Part shown: positions 8,537 through 16,582 of the stretch, piece by piece
Layout of the letters: the number at the start of each line of letters is the position of its first letter
Numbering within the stretch: position 1 is the stretch's first letter
From: Desulfobacteraceae bacterium 4572_130
GTDB taxonomy: Bacteria; Desulfobacterota; Desulfobacteria; Desulfobacterales; Desulfobacteraceae
Direction of reading: 5' to 3'
Length of the DNA stretch: 64,000 bases
Assembly: GCA_002084425.1 (NCBI GenBank)
Contig: NBLN01000006.1
Span: 18,751-82,750, forward strand
The notes under the pieces: model-generated
The model's input: only the letters and a program-made list of their open reading frames with translations
Told to the model about the DNA's origin: nothing
Databases searched by the model: none
Made by a program: the position numbers and the translations under genes

Positions 8537-9784
8537 ATGAAAAAACCAATATTAAAAAAAATTATAATACTTCTATTATTTTTTTTACCTCTTTTTTTTA
8601 CAGGGTGCGGAATTTTTTTAAAACCAGAGAAACCCCAAAAACCAGAACCATCTGCTATAAAAAGCAAAGCCCTTAAAAAACTTCCTCTAGCACAATATCC
8701 TGATTTTATAGATCAATCAGATAATCAAAGTCTGGTAAATGCAATAAAACAGAGCCTGATTTATTACAATCGTATTCCTGAAAAAATGATATTTTATTTT
8801 GGAAAAGATTTTTTTTGTGCAAAACATATAAAAAAATCCATTGAAATATTTTTATCCTTTATTGAAAAAAATCCAACACAAAAACAATTAAACCAGTTTA
8901 TCAGAAATAATTATCTAGTTTATAAAGCAAGGGGAAGAAAAAAAGATTTCAAAGTTTTTTTTACTGGATATTATGAGCCTTTTCTTCTAGGAAGTCTTAT
9001 AAAAAATAGTGAGTATATATATCCTATTTATTCCAAGCCTTGGGATCTTGTAAGTGTTGATTTATCTCCCTTTTCTTCAAATTATAAAAAAGAGCCGCCG
9101 TTTATGGCAAGAGTTGATAATAAAAAAAGGCTTATTCCATATTATTCAAGAAAAGAAATAAATTCCATTAAGAATTTCTATAAAAAAGCAAAACCAATTG
9201 TATGGGTAAACAATAGAATAGATCGTTTTTTTCTTGAGATTCAAGGCTCTGGAATAGTTAAATTAAAACAAGGTGGTTTTTTAAGAGTACATTACCATAC
9301 ATCCAATGGTCATCCCTATAAATCAATAGGAAGATATTTAATAAATAAAAATCAAATTACTAAAAAAAAAATGTCAATGCAGGCAATACGAAAATGGCTC
9401 AAAAATAATCCTTTAAAAATAGATGAGGTTTTAAATTATAATCCAAGTTTTGTTTTTTTTAAAAGAGAAAAGCATGGTCCTTTTGGCTGCCTTGGCGTAA
9501 AAGTAACTCCTAAACGTTCTATTGCAACGGATAAATCTATTTTCCCCAAAGGCACCCTTGGATTTATTAAGACTTTTATGCCTTTAAAATCAGAAATGGA
9601 AGCCCCTGAAAAATGGAAAAAATATTCAGGATTTGTTCTTAATCAAGATACTGGCGGTGCTATTAAAGGTACAGGAAGAGCTGATCTTTTTTATGGAAAT
9701 GGTAAATATGCTGAGTTTGCAGCAGGCCATATGAAACATACCGGAGATTTATATTTTTTGGTTCTAAAAAAAGCACAATTATGA
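8537..9784 (+). CDS. mltA: Membrane-bound lytic murein transglycosylase A
   Basis: 415 residues, a lipoprotein by its signal LFFTGC (Cys24). MltA cleaves the MurNAc-GlcNAc bond of peptidoglycan with formation of 1,6-anhydro-MurNAc. The family features are FTGYYEPFLLGS in the first half, FFLEIQGSGIVKL in the middle and the C-terminal 3D domain QDTGGAIKGTGRADLFYGNG, which carries the catalytic Asp. Position in the outer membrane facing the periplasm is inferred from the lipobox. It is followed after 80 bp by the Fic gene, apparently unrelated in function. Confidence 0.93.
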   Translation: MKKPILKKIIILLLFFLPLFFTGCGIFLKPEKPQKPEPSAIKSKALKKLPLAQYPDFIDQSDNQSLVNAIKQSLIYYNRIPEKMIFYFGKDFFCAKHIKKSIEIFLSFIEKNPTQKQLNQFIRNNYLVYKARGRKKDFKVFFTGYYEPFLLGSLIKNSEYIYPIYSKPWDLVSVDLSPFSSNYKKEPPFMARVDNKKRLIPYYSRKEINSIKNFYKKAKPIVWVNNRIDRFFLEIQGSGIVKLKQGGFLRVHYHTSNGHPYKSIGRYLINKNQITKKKMSMQAIRKWLKNNPLKIDEVLNYNPSFVFFKREKHGPFGCLGVKVTPKRSIATDKSIFPKGTLGFIKTFMPLKSEMEAPEKWKKYSGFVLNQDTGGAIKGTGRADLFYGNGKYAEFAAGHMKHTGDLYFLVLKKAQL

Positions 9785-9864
9785 ATTTAAAAATAAGAGA
9801 AATAAAAAATAAAGCAAAAAATTATAATGATCATATTTTTGGAAATAAATCCTAAGGAATTATT

Positions 9865-10944
9865 ATGAAACCATTTAAACCACATAAATTGCCATTGGAA
9901 CAATTGGATTGGACAAGTTTTGTTCAACATATTGGAGGAGCAAACCGTGCTGTTGCTAAATTTGATGGACTATTACAAAGCATACCAAACACAAAAATTC
10001 TGCTTTCACCTTTATTAAAAAAAGAAGCTGTTTTGTCCTCAAAAATTGAAGGAACACAAGCAACACTTGAAGAAGTTCTGGCATTTGAAGCAAATCCAAA
10101 AAAGAAAACAGAAAAATATGAAGATATCCAAGAGATTATCAATTATAGAAAAGCCATGAATATGGCAATTGAAAAGCTTGAAACATTACCACTTTCAAGC
10201 AGATTAATAAAAGAAATTCAAAAGGTCATTTTGCAGGGAGCAAGAGGTAAGGGGAAAAAACCTGGACATTTTAGGACAGGACTTGTTTTTTTAGGTAAAA
10301 AAGGTTTTGGAATTGAAGGAGCAACTTATATTCCACCAGAACCACAGGAAATAAAAAAATATTTTTCAGAATTTGAAAAATATATTCATTTTAATGAAAA
10401 AGATTTTTTGGTGCAATTAGCTATTATTCACGCCCAATTTGAAATTATTCATCCATTCTGGGATGGAAATGGAAGAACTGGAAGAATATTAATGCCATTA
10501 TTCTTATATTATAAAAAAGTTTTGCACTTGCCAATGTTTTATCTAAGTGAATATTTTGAATTACATCGAGATGAATATTATGAAAAATTACAAAATATTT
10601 CTAAGAATAATGATTGGAAAAGTTGGATAAATTTTTTCTTAATTGCAACGGAAAAACAATCAATAAAAAATATTGAAAAAGTGCAGGAAATTTTAAAACT
10701 GTATAATGACCTAAAAGAGAAAATTATAAATATTCCAACTCCCAAAAATGCTATTAAAGTTCTGGATTTTTTATTTTCCATGCCAATTTTTGATTCTAGA
10801 AATTTTATGGAAGAAACAGAAATAAAAGAAAATCCCTCCTTTAGAATAATTAAACATTTATTAGATAAAAATATTATTTCAGATGATAAAAAAATAAGGA
10901 ATAAAACCTATTTTTTTGATAATTTAATTAAAATTATAATGTAA
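9865..10944 (+). CDS. Fic/DOC family protein (predicted AMP-transferase) with N-terminal inhibitory motif
   Basis: 359 residues. The Fic motif HPFWDGNGRTGR is complete at residues 196-207, with the catalytic His196. SSKIEG at 58-63 matches the (S/T)xxxE(G/N) inhibitory motif in the N-terminal class, so the enzyme is expected to be auto-inhibited by Glu62. A C-terminal winged-helix-like region follows (about 285-359), the usual layout of the Fic_N-Fic-HTH group. Such proteins transfer AMP from ATP to hydroxyl groups of target proteins; targets cannot be predicted. AAGGAA precedes the ATG. A tandem repeat lies just downstream. No antitoxin gene is adjacent. Confidence 0.92.
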   Translation: MKPFKPHKLPLEQLDWTSFVQHIGGANRAVAKFDGLLQSIPNTKILLSPLLKKEAVLSSKIEGTQATLEEVLAFEANPKKKTEKYEDIQEIINYRKAMNMAIEKLETLPLSSRLIKEIQKVILQGARGKGKKPGHFRTGLVFLGKKGFGIEGATYIPPEPQEIKKYFSEFEKYIHFNEKDFLVQLAIIHAQFEIIHPFWDGNGRTGRILMPLFLYYKKVLHLPMFYLSEYFELHRDEYYEKLQNISKNNDWKSWINFFLIATEKQSIKNIEKVQEILKLYNDLKEKIINIPTPKNAIKVLDFLFSMPIFDSRNFMEETEIKENPSFRIIKHLLDKNIISDDKKIRNKTYFFDNLIKIIM

Positions 10945-10980
10945 TTTTAGAAACTAAAAAAAATAATGGTGAAAAATTTG

Positions 10981-11141
10981 TCATTAAAAAAAATTATACT
11001 TGCAAATTTAGTGTTTTTTGCAACTAAAATACTTTATACTTGCAAATCTGACATTAAAAAAAATTATACTTGCAAATTTAGTGTTTTAAAAAAAATTATA
11101 CTTGCAAATTTAGTGTTTTTTGCAACTAAAATACTTTATTT
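10981..11141. repeat. Short tandem repeat block downstream of fic
   Basis: The segment TTAAAAAAAATTATACTTGC followed by AAATTTAGTGTTTT occurs three times (from about 10984, 11054 and 11087). In the first and third copies it continues TTTGCAACTAAAATACTTTAT, so a roughly 70-bp unit has been duplicated and partly deleted. ATTTAGT and ACTAAAAT form a small inverted repeat inside each unit. A 68-codon frame across it merely translates the repeat and is not called as a gene. Confidence 0.8.
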
Positions 11142-11224
11142 TTGGAAATTTTATACTAATAATAAGATTTGATGCTGAATATTCTAAGTCATTTAGCATA
11201 AAGTCAAACTCAAAAGAAATTTTT

Positions 11225-12409
11225 ATGGAAATTACAAAGAGCTTTGAAAAAAGAATAAAAAGGCGAATTACTGGAAGAAAACATGTTTTTTTTGCAGTAT
11301 GTGCGCCTGGACTTAAAAGGCTTTGTCAAAGAGAACTGTTAAAATTACCAATTAAATTAGAAAATATCTCAATGATAAAAGGAGGCGTGGAATTTACAGG
11401 TTTTGTCCATGACTGTTATTTTGCAAATCTTTTTCTAAGAAGCCCTTCAAGAATTAAAATGCGCATTACAAAATTTAAGGCTGAAAATTTTAGGACTCTG
11501 GAAAAAAAACTTAAAAAAATTGAATGGGAATTATATTTACAAAAAAATAGTGTTATTAACTATAAAGTTTCAACAACACATTCAAGACTATTTCATAAAA
11601 AAGCTATTTCTGACAGAGCAGAAAATATAATTACAAATCATCTTAAACAATTTGGCTATGCTGCAAAAATAGATAATAAAAACAACTGTCACATAATTTT
11701 TATTCGAGGAGAAAATAATGAATTTGAAATATCCATTGATGCAACAGGGGATTTACTCCACAAAAGGGGAATAAAAAAAAATGTTGGAAAGGCTTGTTTG
11801 CGTGAAAACATTGCCTTTGGAATTCTTTCAGCTTGCAAATATTCAGGCAGGGAACCTTTTATCGATCCCATGTGTGGATCCGGCACATTTTCCTTGGAAG
11901 CATGTATGATAAAACAAAATATTGCTCCTGGATTTTTTAGAAAATTTGCCTTTGAAAAATGGCAGTGTTTTAGGAAAAATAGATGGAATTATTTTAAAAA
12001 AGAGACTGAAAAAGCAATTATACCAAAAAATAAAACAGAAATATTTGCCTGTGATATTGATAAAAATGCTCTTTTAAATCTTGAAAAAAATATTTCAAGC
12101 TCCAGCTTTTTTTCAGGTATAAAAGTTTTTCATCAAGATTTTTTTGATTTAATTCCAGAAAAACTTACAAGTGACAAAGGTGTTATTATATTAAATCCAC
12201 CCTATGGAAAGCGTTTCCAGGAAAAAAAACAAATCAAAAATTTTTATACTGAAATTAATAAAAAATTAAAAAAAGATTTTAAAGGGTGGCAAGCAGGTAT
12301 TATGTTTCCTGAAAAAAACTTGCTTAACACCCTTTGTTTTTCTGCCTCATTAATCCCTATTTTCCATGGAGGGCTTAATATTTATGCAGCTACAGGCAAA
12401 ATTACATAA
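11225..12409 (+). CDS. THUMP-domain class I RNA methyltransferase (RlmL N-terminal/UPF0020 type)
   Basis: Starting at the ATG at 11225 gives 394 residues; the open frame upstream is encoded by repeat-derived DNA and has no family match. The first 150 residues contain a ferredoxin-like and THUMP RNA-binding region. FIDPMCGSGTFSLEA (about 212-226) is SAM-binding motif I, and ILNPPYGKRF (about 322-331) is motif IV, the NPPY signature of amino-group N-methylation. This is the architecture of the enzymes that make m2G in 23S rRNA (RlmL N-terminal half) or tRNA. The RlmK half is absent, so it is a short, single-activity version. The exact base modified is not known. Confidence 0.85.
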   Translation: MEITKSFEKRIKRRITGRKHVFFAVCAPGLKRLCQRELLKLPIKLENISMIKGGVEFTGFVHDCYFANLFLRSPSRIKMRITKFKAENFRTLEKKLKKIEWELYLQKNSVINYKVSTTHSRLFHKKAISDRAENIITNHLKQFGYAAKIDNKNNCHIIFIRGENNEFEISIDATGDLLHKRGIKKNVGKACLRENIAFGILSACKYSGREPFIDPMCGSGTFSLEACMIKQNIAPGFFRKFAFEKWQCFRKNRWNYFKKETEKAIIPKNKTEIFACDIDKNALLNLEKNISSSSFFSGIKVFHQDFFDLIPEKLTSDKGVIILNPPYGKRFQEKKQIKNFYTEINKKLKKDFKGWQAGIMFPEKNLLNTLCFSASLIPIFHGGLNIYAATGKIT

Positions 12410-12436
12410 AACCACATAAAATTTTTACAACGCCAT

Positions 12437-14251
12437 TTATCCTGCAAAAGCTGCATCATCAATATCAATGGCAGCAGAACTTGTATTTTTAAGGGCAAAA
12501 AGATTACCCATTGTAATTGGAAGGTGTGTTTCAACAAAAAATTGAAGAGATTTTATAAGTCCGTCATAAAAAGGTTTATCTTTCTTTTTTGCTTTTTCAA
12601 TTTTTTGTGCTGCAATTGATGCTCTCCAGAGAAGCATCCATGCCACAACAAGATCCCCTGTTGCATCTTGAAAAGGATGGGCATTAGCAAACGCACTAAG
12701 AACTTTTTCAGACATTGCAGTTTGTCCCATATGCATGGCAATCTCACCAAATTTATTTAAAGCTTTTTCAATTTTTTCAGCATAATCTTTAAGTTCAGCT
12801 ATTTCTTTTGCTGCAATAACTGTTTGTTGGATTTCCTGGAAAAGATCCATTACAGTTTTACCTTTATTCAACCCAAGCTTTCTACCTAGAAGATCCATTG
12901 CCTGAATACCATTTGTACCTTCATAAATCATGGTAATTCTGCAATCCCTTAAAAGCTGTGCCATGGGATATTCTTCAATATATCCATAGCCTCCATATAC
13001 CTGCATGCCCTGACTGCAAACTTCAAAGGATCTATCAGTTACATAGCCCTTAGCAATGGGTGTTAAAATTTCAACAAATCCCTGAAATTTTTGTTTTTCT
13101 TCCTCAGTTTCTGCAACAGCAGCCATATCTGAACAATAGCTGACATAATAAAGAAGACTTCTCATACCCTCAACAAAAACTTTCATTTTCATTAATTGGC
13201 GGCGTACATCAGGATGTTTAATTATTGATACTGATTGTGCATTAGTATCCATTATTTCCAAAAGATTTTTTCCTTGAATCCTTTGTTTTGCATAATTGAT
13301 TGCATACATATAAGCAGCTGTTGCACAGGAAAAACCTTGAAATCCCACAAGAAGACGAGCTTCATTCATCATAAGAAACATTGCCTTCATTCCCTTATTT
13401 TTTTCTCCAATAAGAGTTCCAACACAATCTCCTTTACTTCCTAGGGCAAGGGAGCAAGTAGAATTACTATGAATTCCAAGTTTATGCTCTATACCAGTAC
13501 AAATAACATCATTAAAGTCACCAAGGGTTCCATCATCATTAACTTTATATTTTGGTACAAGAAAAAGAGAAATTCCCTTTGTACCTTCAGGAGCGCCTTC
13601 TATGCGTGCAAGAACAGGATGAATTATATTTTCAGTAAGATCATGGTCACCACTTGAAATAAAAATTTTTTCACCTGTTATTGAATAGGTTCCATCATCA
13701 TTTTGCTTTGCACTGGTTGTTAAAGCACCTACATCAGAACCTGCATTGGGTTCAGTAAGAAGCATGGTGCCAGTCCATTTGCCTGTAAACATATTTTTAA
13801 GAAAAAGCTGTTTTTGTTTTTCAGTTCCAAATTCTTCAATAATCTTGCCTGCACCATGAGTAAGACCTGGATACATCATAAAAGGATAGTTAGCACCATT
13901 AAAATATTCAGCAGCAACTGAAGAAATTGTTCTTGGCATGCCTTGCCCGCCCCATTCTGGAGATTCTGTCATTGCAAGCCATTCACCCTCATTAAAAATT
14001 TTATATAATCTTTTAAAGGATTCTGGAGTAGTAACCTTACCATCTTTAAATGTGCACCCCTGCTCATCTCCTTCTTTTTGTGTTGGAAGAATTTCTTTTA
14101 CCGCAAGAGTACGTACCTCTGAAACAATTAAATCAATTGTTTTTTTATCAAATTCTTCAAAATCTTCATTCATTTCTGCAAGTTTTCCAGCTTCAAGCTG
14201 TTCATGCAAAACGAAATCAATATCCCTGCGATCAGAAATAAATTGTGCCAT
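12437..14251 (-). CDS. Acyl-CoA dehydrogenase, long 604-residue form (DmdC-like)
   Basis: FAD-dependent alpha,beta-dehydrogenation of an acyl-CoA. TEPNAGSDVGAL (167-178) and the following ISSGDHD region are the FAD/substrate signatures, and MIYEGTNGIQ (441-450) carries the catalytic base Glu444. Residues 460-604 form the extra C-terminal domain seen in the long subfamily that includes 3-methylmercaptopropionyl-CoA dehydrogenase. A strong GGGAGG ribosome site precedes the ATG. About 240 bp upstream is a perfect 16-bp TetR-type palindrome, suggesting control by a fatty-acid or acyl-CoA responsive regulator. The substrate is probably a fatty acyl-CoA, but the DmdC-like resemblance leaves it open. 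Confidence 0.92.
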   Translation of the reverse strand: MAQFISDRRDIDFVLHEQLEAGKLAEMNEDFEEFDKKTIDLIVSEVRTLAVKEILPTQKEGDEQGCTFKDGKVTTPESFKRLYKIFNEGEWLAMTESPEWGGQGMPRTISSVAAEYFNGANYPFMMYPGLTHGAGKIIEEFGTEKQKQLFLKNMFTGKWTGTMLLTEPNAGSDVGALTTSAKQNDDGTYSITGEKIFISSGDHDLTENIIHPVLARIEGAPEGTKGISLFLVPKYKVNDDGTLGDFNDVICTGIEHKLGIHSNSTCSLALGSKGDCVGTLIGEKNKGMKAMFLMMNEARLLVGFQGFSCATAAYMYAINYAKQRIQGKNLLEIMDTNAQSVSIIKHPDVRRQLMKMKVFVEGMRSLLYYVSYCSDMAAVAETEEEKQKFQGFVEILTPIAKGYVTDRSFEVCSQGMQVYGGYGYIEEYPMAQLLRDCRITMIYEGTNGIQAMDLLGRKLGLNKGKTVMDLFQEIQQTVIAAKEIAELKDYAEKIEKALNKFGEIAMHMGQTAMSEKVLSAFANAHPFQDATGDLVVAWMLLWRASIAAQKIEKAKKKDKPFYDGLIKSLQFFVETHLPITMGNLFALKNTSSAAIDIDDAAFAG

Positions 14252-14929
14252 GTTTAAATCCTCCCTTAAATAAAAATGATGTACTTTAATCTAATATTTT
14301 TTTATTTTTATAAAAGTGAATTGTCCCTCACTTTGTTAACACTGTTTTTTGTATAAATTTAATTTAAAGTTAAACATAATTTTAAAAAATATTATAAACA
14401 ATAAAATGTAATAAAAACAGATACTTTCAAAGTATTTGTTTAAATATTAAATTATAATTTATATATTATATATGATACTATAAAAAAAATGAATGTTCAT
14501 TCATTGCATTTGAAATTTTAATAGTCAACAAAATTTTTATTAAGATTAATTTTTTATAAAAATTATATTAATAAGTCTTTGCTTTTTTAAACCTCGAACC
14601 CCGGATATAATCCTAATAAAAATATAAAAAATTAGAAACATAAAATTACACAAGCATAATTACAATATATAGCACGTAAAGGTCAAGCAATGCCCGCATA
14701 TTGTATATTAAAATATTTTTTAATTCTAGAGTAATTATGTATAATTTAGTAACTGTTTATAAATTTTAATATCTCCTTGATAGCATAGGAAAAAGGTCTT
14801 ATAATTAAAAAATATGTAATAATGGGTGGAAATAATTTGTCCATTAGGCATTAAATGCTTTTCTTGAAGTTAAAACAGGATTCAGCATAATTAATTTTTC
14901 ACCGTAAATTAAATAAAGGAGATAGCAAA
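14252..14929. other. Long AT-rich intergenic region between divergent genes
   Basis: No gene-like frame on either strand. It carries the probable promoter and operator of the acyl-CoA dehydrogenase (palindrome at 14489-14504) on one side, and on the other the promoter and the AAAGGAG ribosome site of the small Cys-rich protein. Nothing else was recognised. Confidence 0.6.
14489..14504. promoter_or_regulatory. TetR-type operator candidate upstream of acyl-CoA dehydrogenase
   Basis: ATGAATGTTCATTCAT is a perfect 7-2-7 palindrome. Its GAATG/CATTC half-sites resemble operators of TetR-family fatty-acid regulators such as Bacillus FadR (TGAATGA-N-TCATTCA type). It lies 238 bp upstream of the acyl-CoA dehydrogenase start. 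No regulator gene is adjacent, so the protein that binds is inferred. Confidence 0.6.
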
Positions 14930-15076
14930 ATGGGTAAATGTAATAGTGGCGGGAAAAAATCTGGCGGATGTGGTTGTGGACAAGGTAAAAATAATCAATC
15001 TAATCCTAATTGGCCAAGTAAAAATTCTGGTAAAGAATCTGGTAAAGGGAGGGGAAATAGTCCTTCCCAAAAGTAA
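14930..15076 (+). CDS. Small Gly/Lys/Cys-rich protein (48 residues)
   Basis: The ATG at 14930 follows an excellent AAAGGAG site and opens a 48-codon frame beginning MGKCNSGGKKSGGCGCGQ. Cys4, Cys14 and Cys16 form a CxC-containing cluster, and the rest is rich in Gly, Ser, Asn and Lys with no membrane segment. The composition suggests a small metal-binding or disordered protein. I do not recognise a family. It stands alone between the acyl-CoA dehydrogenase promoter region and a family B repeat. The ribosome site and non-random composition are the main reasons to call it. Confidence 0.6.
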   Translation: MGKCNSGGKKSGGCGCGQGKNNQSNPNWPSKNSGKESGKGRGNSPSQK

Positions 15077-15115
15077 AGCTAAAGGGACCCATATTATTTT
15101 CATGGAATATTTTCT

Positions 15116-15210
15116 GAATAACTCCCATAAGGCAGATTTGATTTTCAATTCCTGGTCTGCCTCACCACAAAACATAAAAGAATATTAAGTAGTTATAACT
15201 TCTTTCATAT
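15116..15210 (-). repeat. Dispersed repeat family B, minus-orientation copy
   Basis: Read on the minus strand it starts TATATGAAAGAAGTTATAAC, continues ACTTAATATTCTTTTATG and GTGAGGCAGACCAGGAATTG, and ends CTGCCTTATGGGAGTTATTC. This matches the plus-orientation copies at 19901, 25366, 32084 and 56460 along its full length. A tandem 14-bp duplication (CAGAATTTCTAAGG, 15257-15284) lies beyond it. Confidence 0.8.
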
Positions 15211-15367
15211 AAAAGGATAATATGTCCTAGGCCTACCTGATTTCCCAGCAAACCATCAGAATTTCTAAGGCAGAATTTCTAAGGCATATAGTTGTTTTGG
15301 GTGTTGCTAAATTAAAAATATTGAACTAAAAGATCTAATTTATTAGAAATTTTTAAGGATTTTTAAA

Positions 15368-15985
15368 ATGCCATTTATGTCAAATACAACTTCCTTGACA
15401 ACCTATAAAATCAAGGAAAAACTTGAAACAGAAAATCTTAATAAAACAATTATAGAAATTCTAGAAAAACATAAAATTAATGAAAATATAGAAGACAGTG
15501 CAGGAAAACTTGTTTCCTGGACAAGTGTTGAAACACCCTATGTACCAAATTTTGAAACTTCTTCTGTTGTTTTTGGAGCAAGCTATATTTTTGCTCTTAG
15601 AGTGGATGAAAAAAAAATTCCACCGAGTCTTATAAAAAAATATTGCGCACAGGAACAAGCAAAAAGAATAGATTACAAAGAAAAAAAATTTTTAAGTATA
15701 AATGAAAAAAAAAGAATAAAAGAAAAGGTAATAGATGAGCTTAATGCAAAAATATTACCAACACCAAATGTCTATGAAGTTGTCTGGGAATATGAAAAAA
15801 ATAAACTATATTTTTTTACAACCAAGATTTCTGCTAATGAGGATCTTGAAAGTTTTTTTGGAAAAACATTTAATCTTAATTTAATAAGAATTTTTCCATA
15901 TACTTCTATTTTTTTAAATTCTCATCTTTCTTCTTCAATAAAAGACAATTTGTTAAATTCTGAACCAACTAATTTTTTAAGGTAA
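15368..15985 (+). CDS. RdgC-like recombination-associated protein (short form)
   Basis: 205 residues. The order of blocks (N-terminal strand-helix region, FALRVDEKKIPPSLIKKYCAQEQAK, then a basic helix EKKRIKEKVIDELNAKILP, then YEVVWEYEKNKLYFFTT and FNLNLIRIFPYTS) follows the RdgC family, whose E. coli member is a ring-shaped DNA-binding protein that restrains RecA. E. coli RdgC is about 300 residues, so this is a shortened version like those in other Desulfobacterota. AAGGAT precedes the ATG. It is followed after 4 bp by an unknown gene that is surely co-translated. Assignment is by motif memory and is moderate. Confidence 0.7.
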   Translation: MPFMSNTTSLTTYKIKEKLETENLNKTIIEILEKHKINENIEDSAGKLVSWTSVETPYVPNFETSSVVFGASYIFALRVDEKKIPPSLIKKYCAQEQAKRIDYKEKKFLSINEKKRIKEKVIDELNAKILPTPNVYEVVWEYEKNKLYFFTTKISANEDLESFFGKTFNLNLIRIFPYTSIFLNSHLSSSIKDNLLNSEPTNFLR

Positions 15986-15989
15986 AAAA

Positions 15990-16517
15990 ATGCTTGATAT
16001 TACAATTGCTTACAAACGATATAAATTTTTAGGGAATGAATTTTTAACTTGGCTTTGGTTTTATATTTCCCAACAAAGCAATCAAATTAAAAATAAAGAC
16101 AATGATTTGTTTGAACTTGAAATTAACAATCAAATTATTCTGGAAAATATTCTTAAAGATAAGTCCAGGGAAAAAATTGTTATAAAAGGGGAAGAAGCGG
16201 GGCTGGAAGAAGCTTTTCTTGCCCTTCAAAAGGGTGCTCTTGTAACTGAAATTTCCTTATTATGTAAGAGGCAAGAAAATACTTGGATCTTTAAATTAAA
16301 GGGAGAAAGTTTTTCCTTTTCATCCTTAAAAACTCCTAATATTGCTTTTATAGATAAAGAAAAAGAAACAGAAAAATTTATATTGGAAAAATTATATTTC
16401 TACGAAACAATAATAGAAGTAATAGACTCTCTTTATTTTAAGTTTGCAGAACTTCGCTTTTCCAAGGAATGGGAAACAAATATTGTGCCCAAGATGAAAA
16501 ATTGGATCAACTCATAA
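15990..16517 (+). CDS. Conserved-looking hypothetical protein paired with the RdgC-like gene
   Basis: 175 residues, soluble and charged, with no signal peptide, membrane segment or motif I recognise. It starts 4 bp after the RdgC-like stop, using an AAGGT site inside the end of that gene, which implies translational coupling. It may supply the part missing from the short RdgC-like protein, or act with it on DNA; this is inference from position only. The segment EEAGLEEAFLALQKGALVTEISLLC may be its most ordered region. Confidence 0.7.
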   Translation: MLDITIAYKRYKFLGNEFLTWLWFYISQQSNQIKNKDNDLFELEINNQIILENILKDKSREKIVIKGEEAGLEEAFLALQKGALVTEISLLCKRQENTWIFKLKGESFSFSSLKTPNIAFIDKEKETEKFILEKLYFYETIIEVIDSLYFKFAELRFSKEWETNIVPKMKNWINS

Positions 16518-16522
16518 ATTTA

Positions 16523-16580
16523 AAAGACCTTTGCACAAACACATTTTTTATAAAAAAACTTTAAAAAAATATTTGTAAAT
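16523..16580. repeat. Family A element fragment (one end)
   Basis: AAAGACCTTTGCACAAACAC and the following TTTAAAAAAATATTTGTAAA block match the left end of the element at 8341. The other terminal repeat is missing, as the 3' end of the U32 gene begins at once. Confidence 0.7.
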
Positions 16581-16582
16581 AC

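Noticed and set aside
10966..11172. 68-codon frame with a duplicated KKIILANLVFFATKILY segment
   Set aside because: It is the plain translation of the tandem DNA repeat after fic, has no ribosome site, and the duplication follows the DNA unit exactly.
11120..11224. 35-residue extension of the RNA methyltransferase
   Set aside because: Hydrophobic stretch from the end of the tandem repeat with no family match; the ATG at 11225 is a better start.
14946..15188. 80-codon frame overlapping the small Cys-rich gene
   Set aside because: No ribosome site, composition unlike a protein, and its second half lies in a family B repeat.
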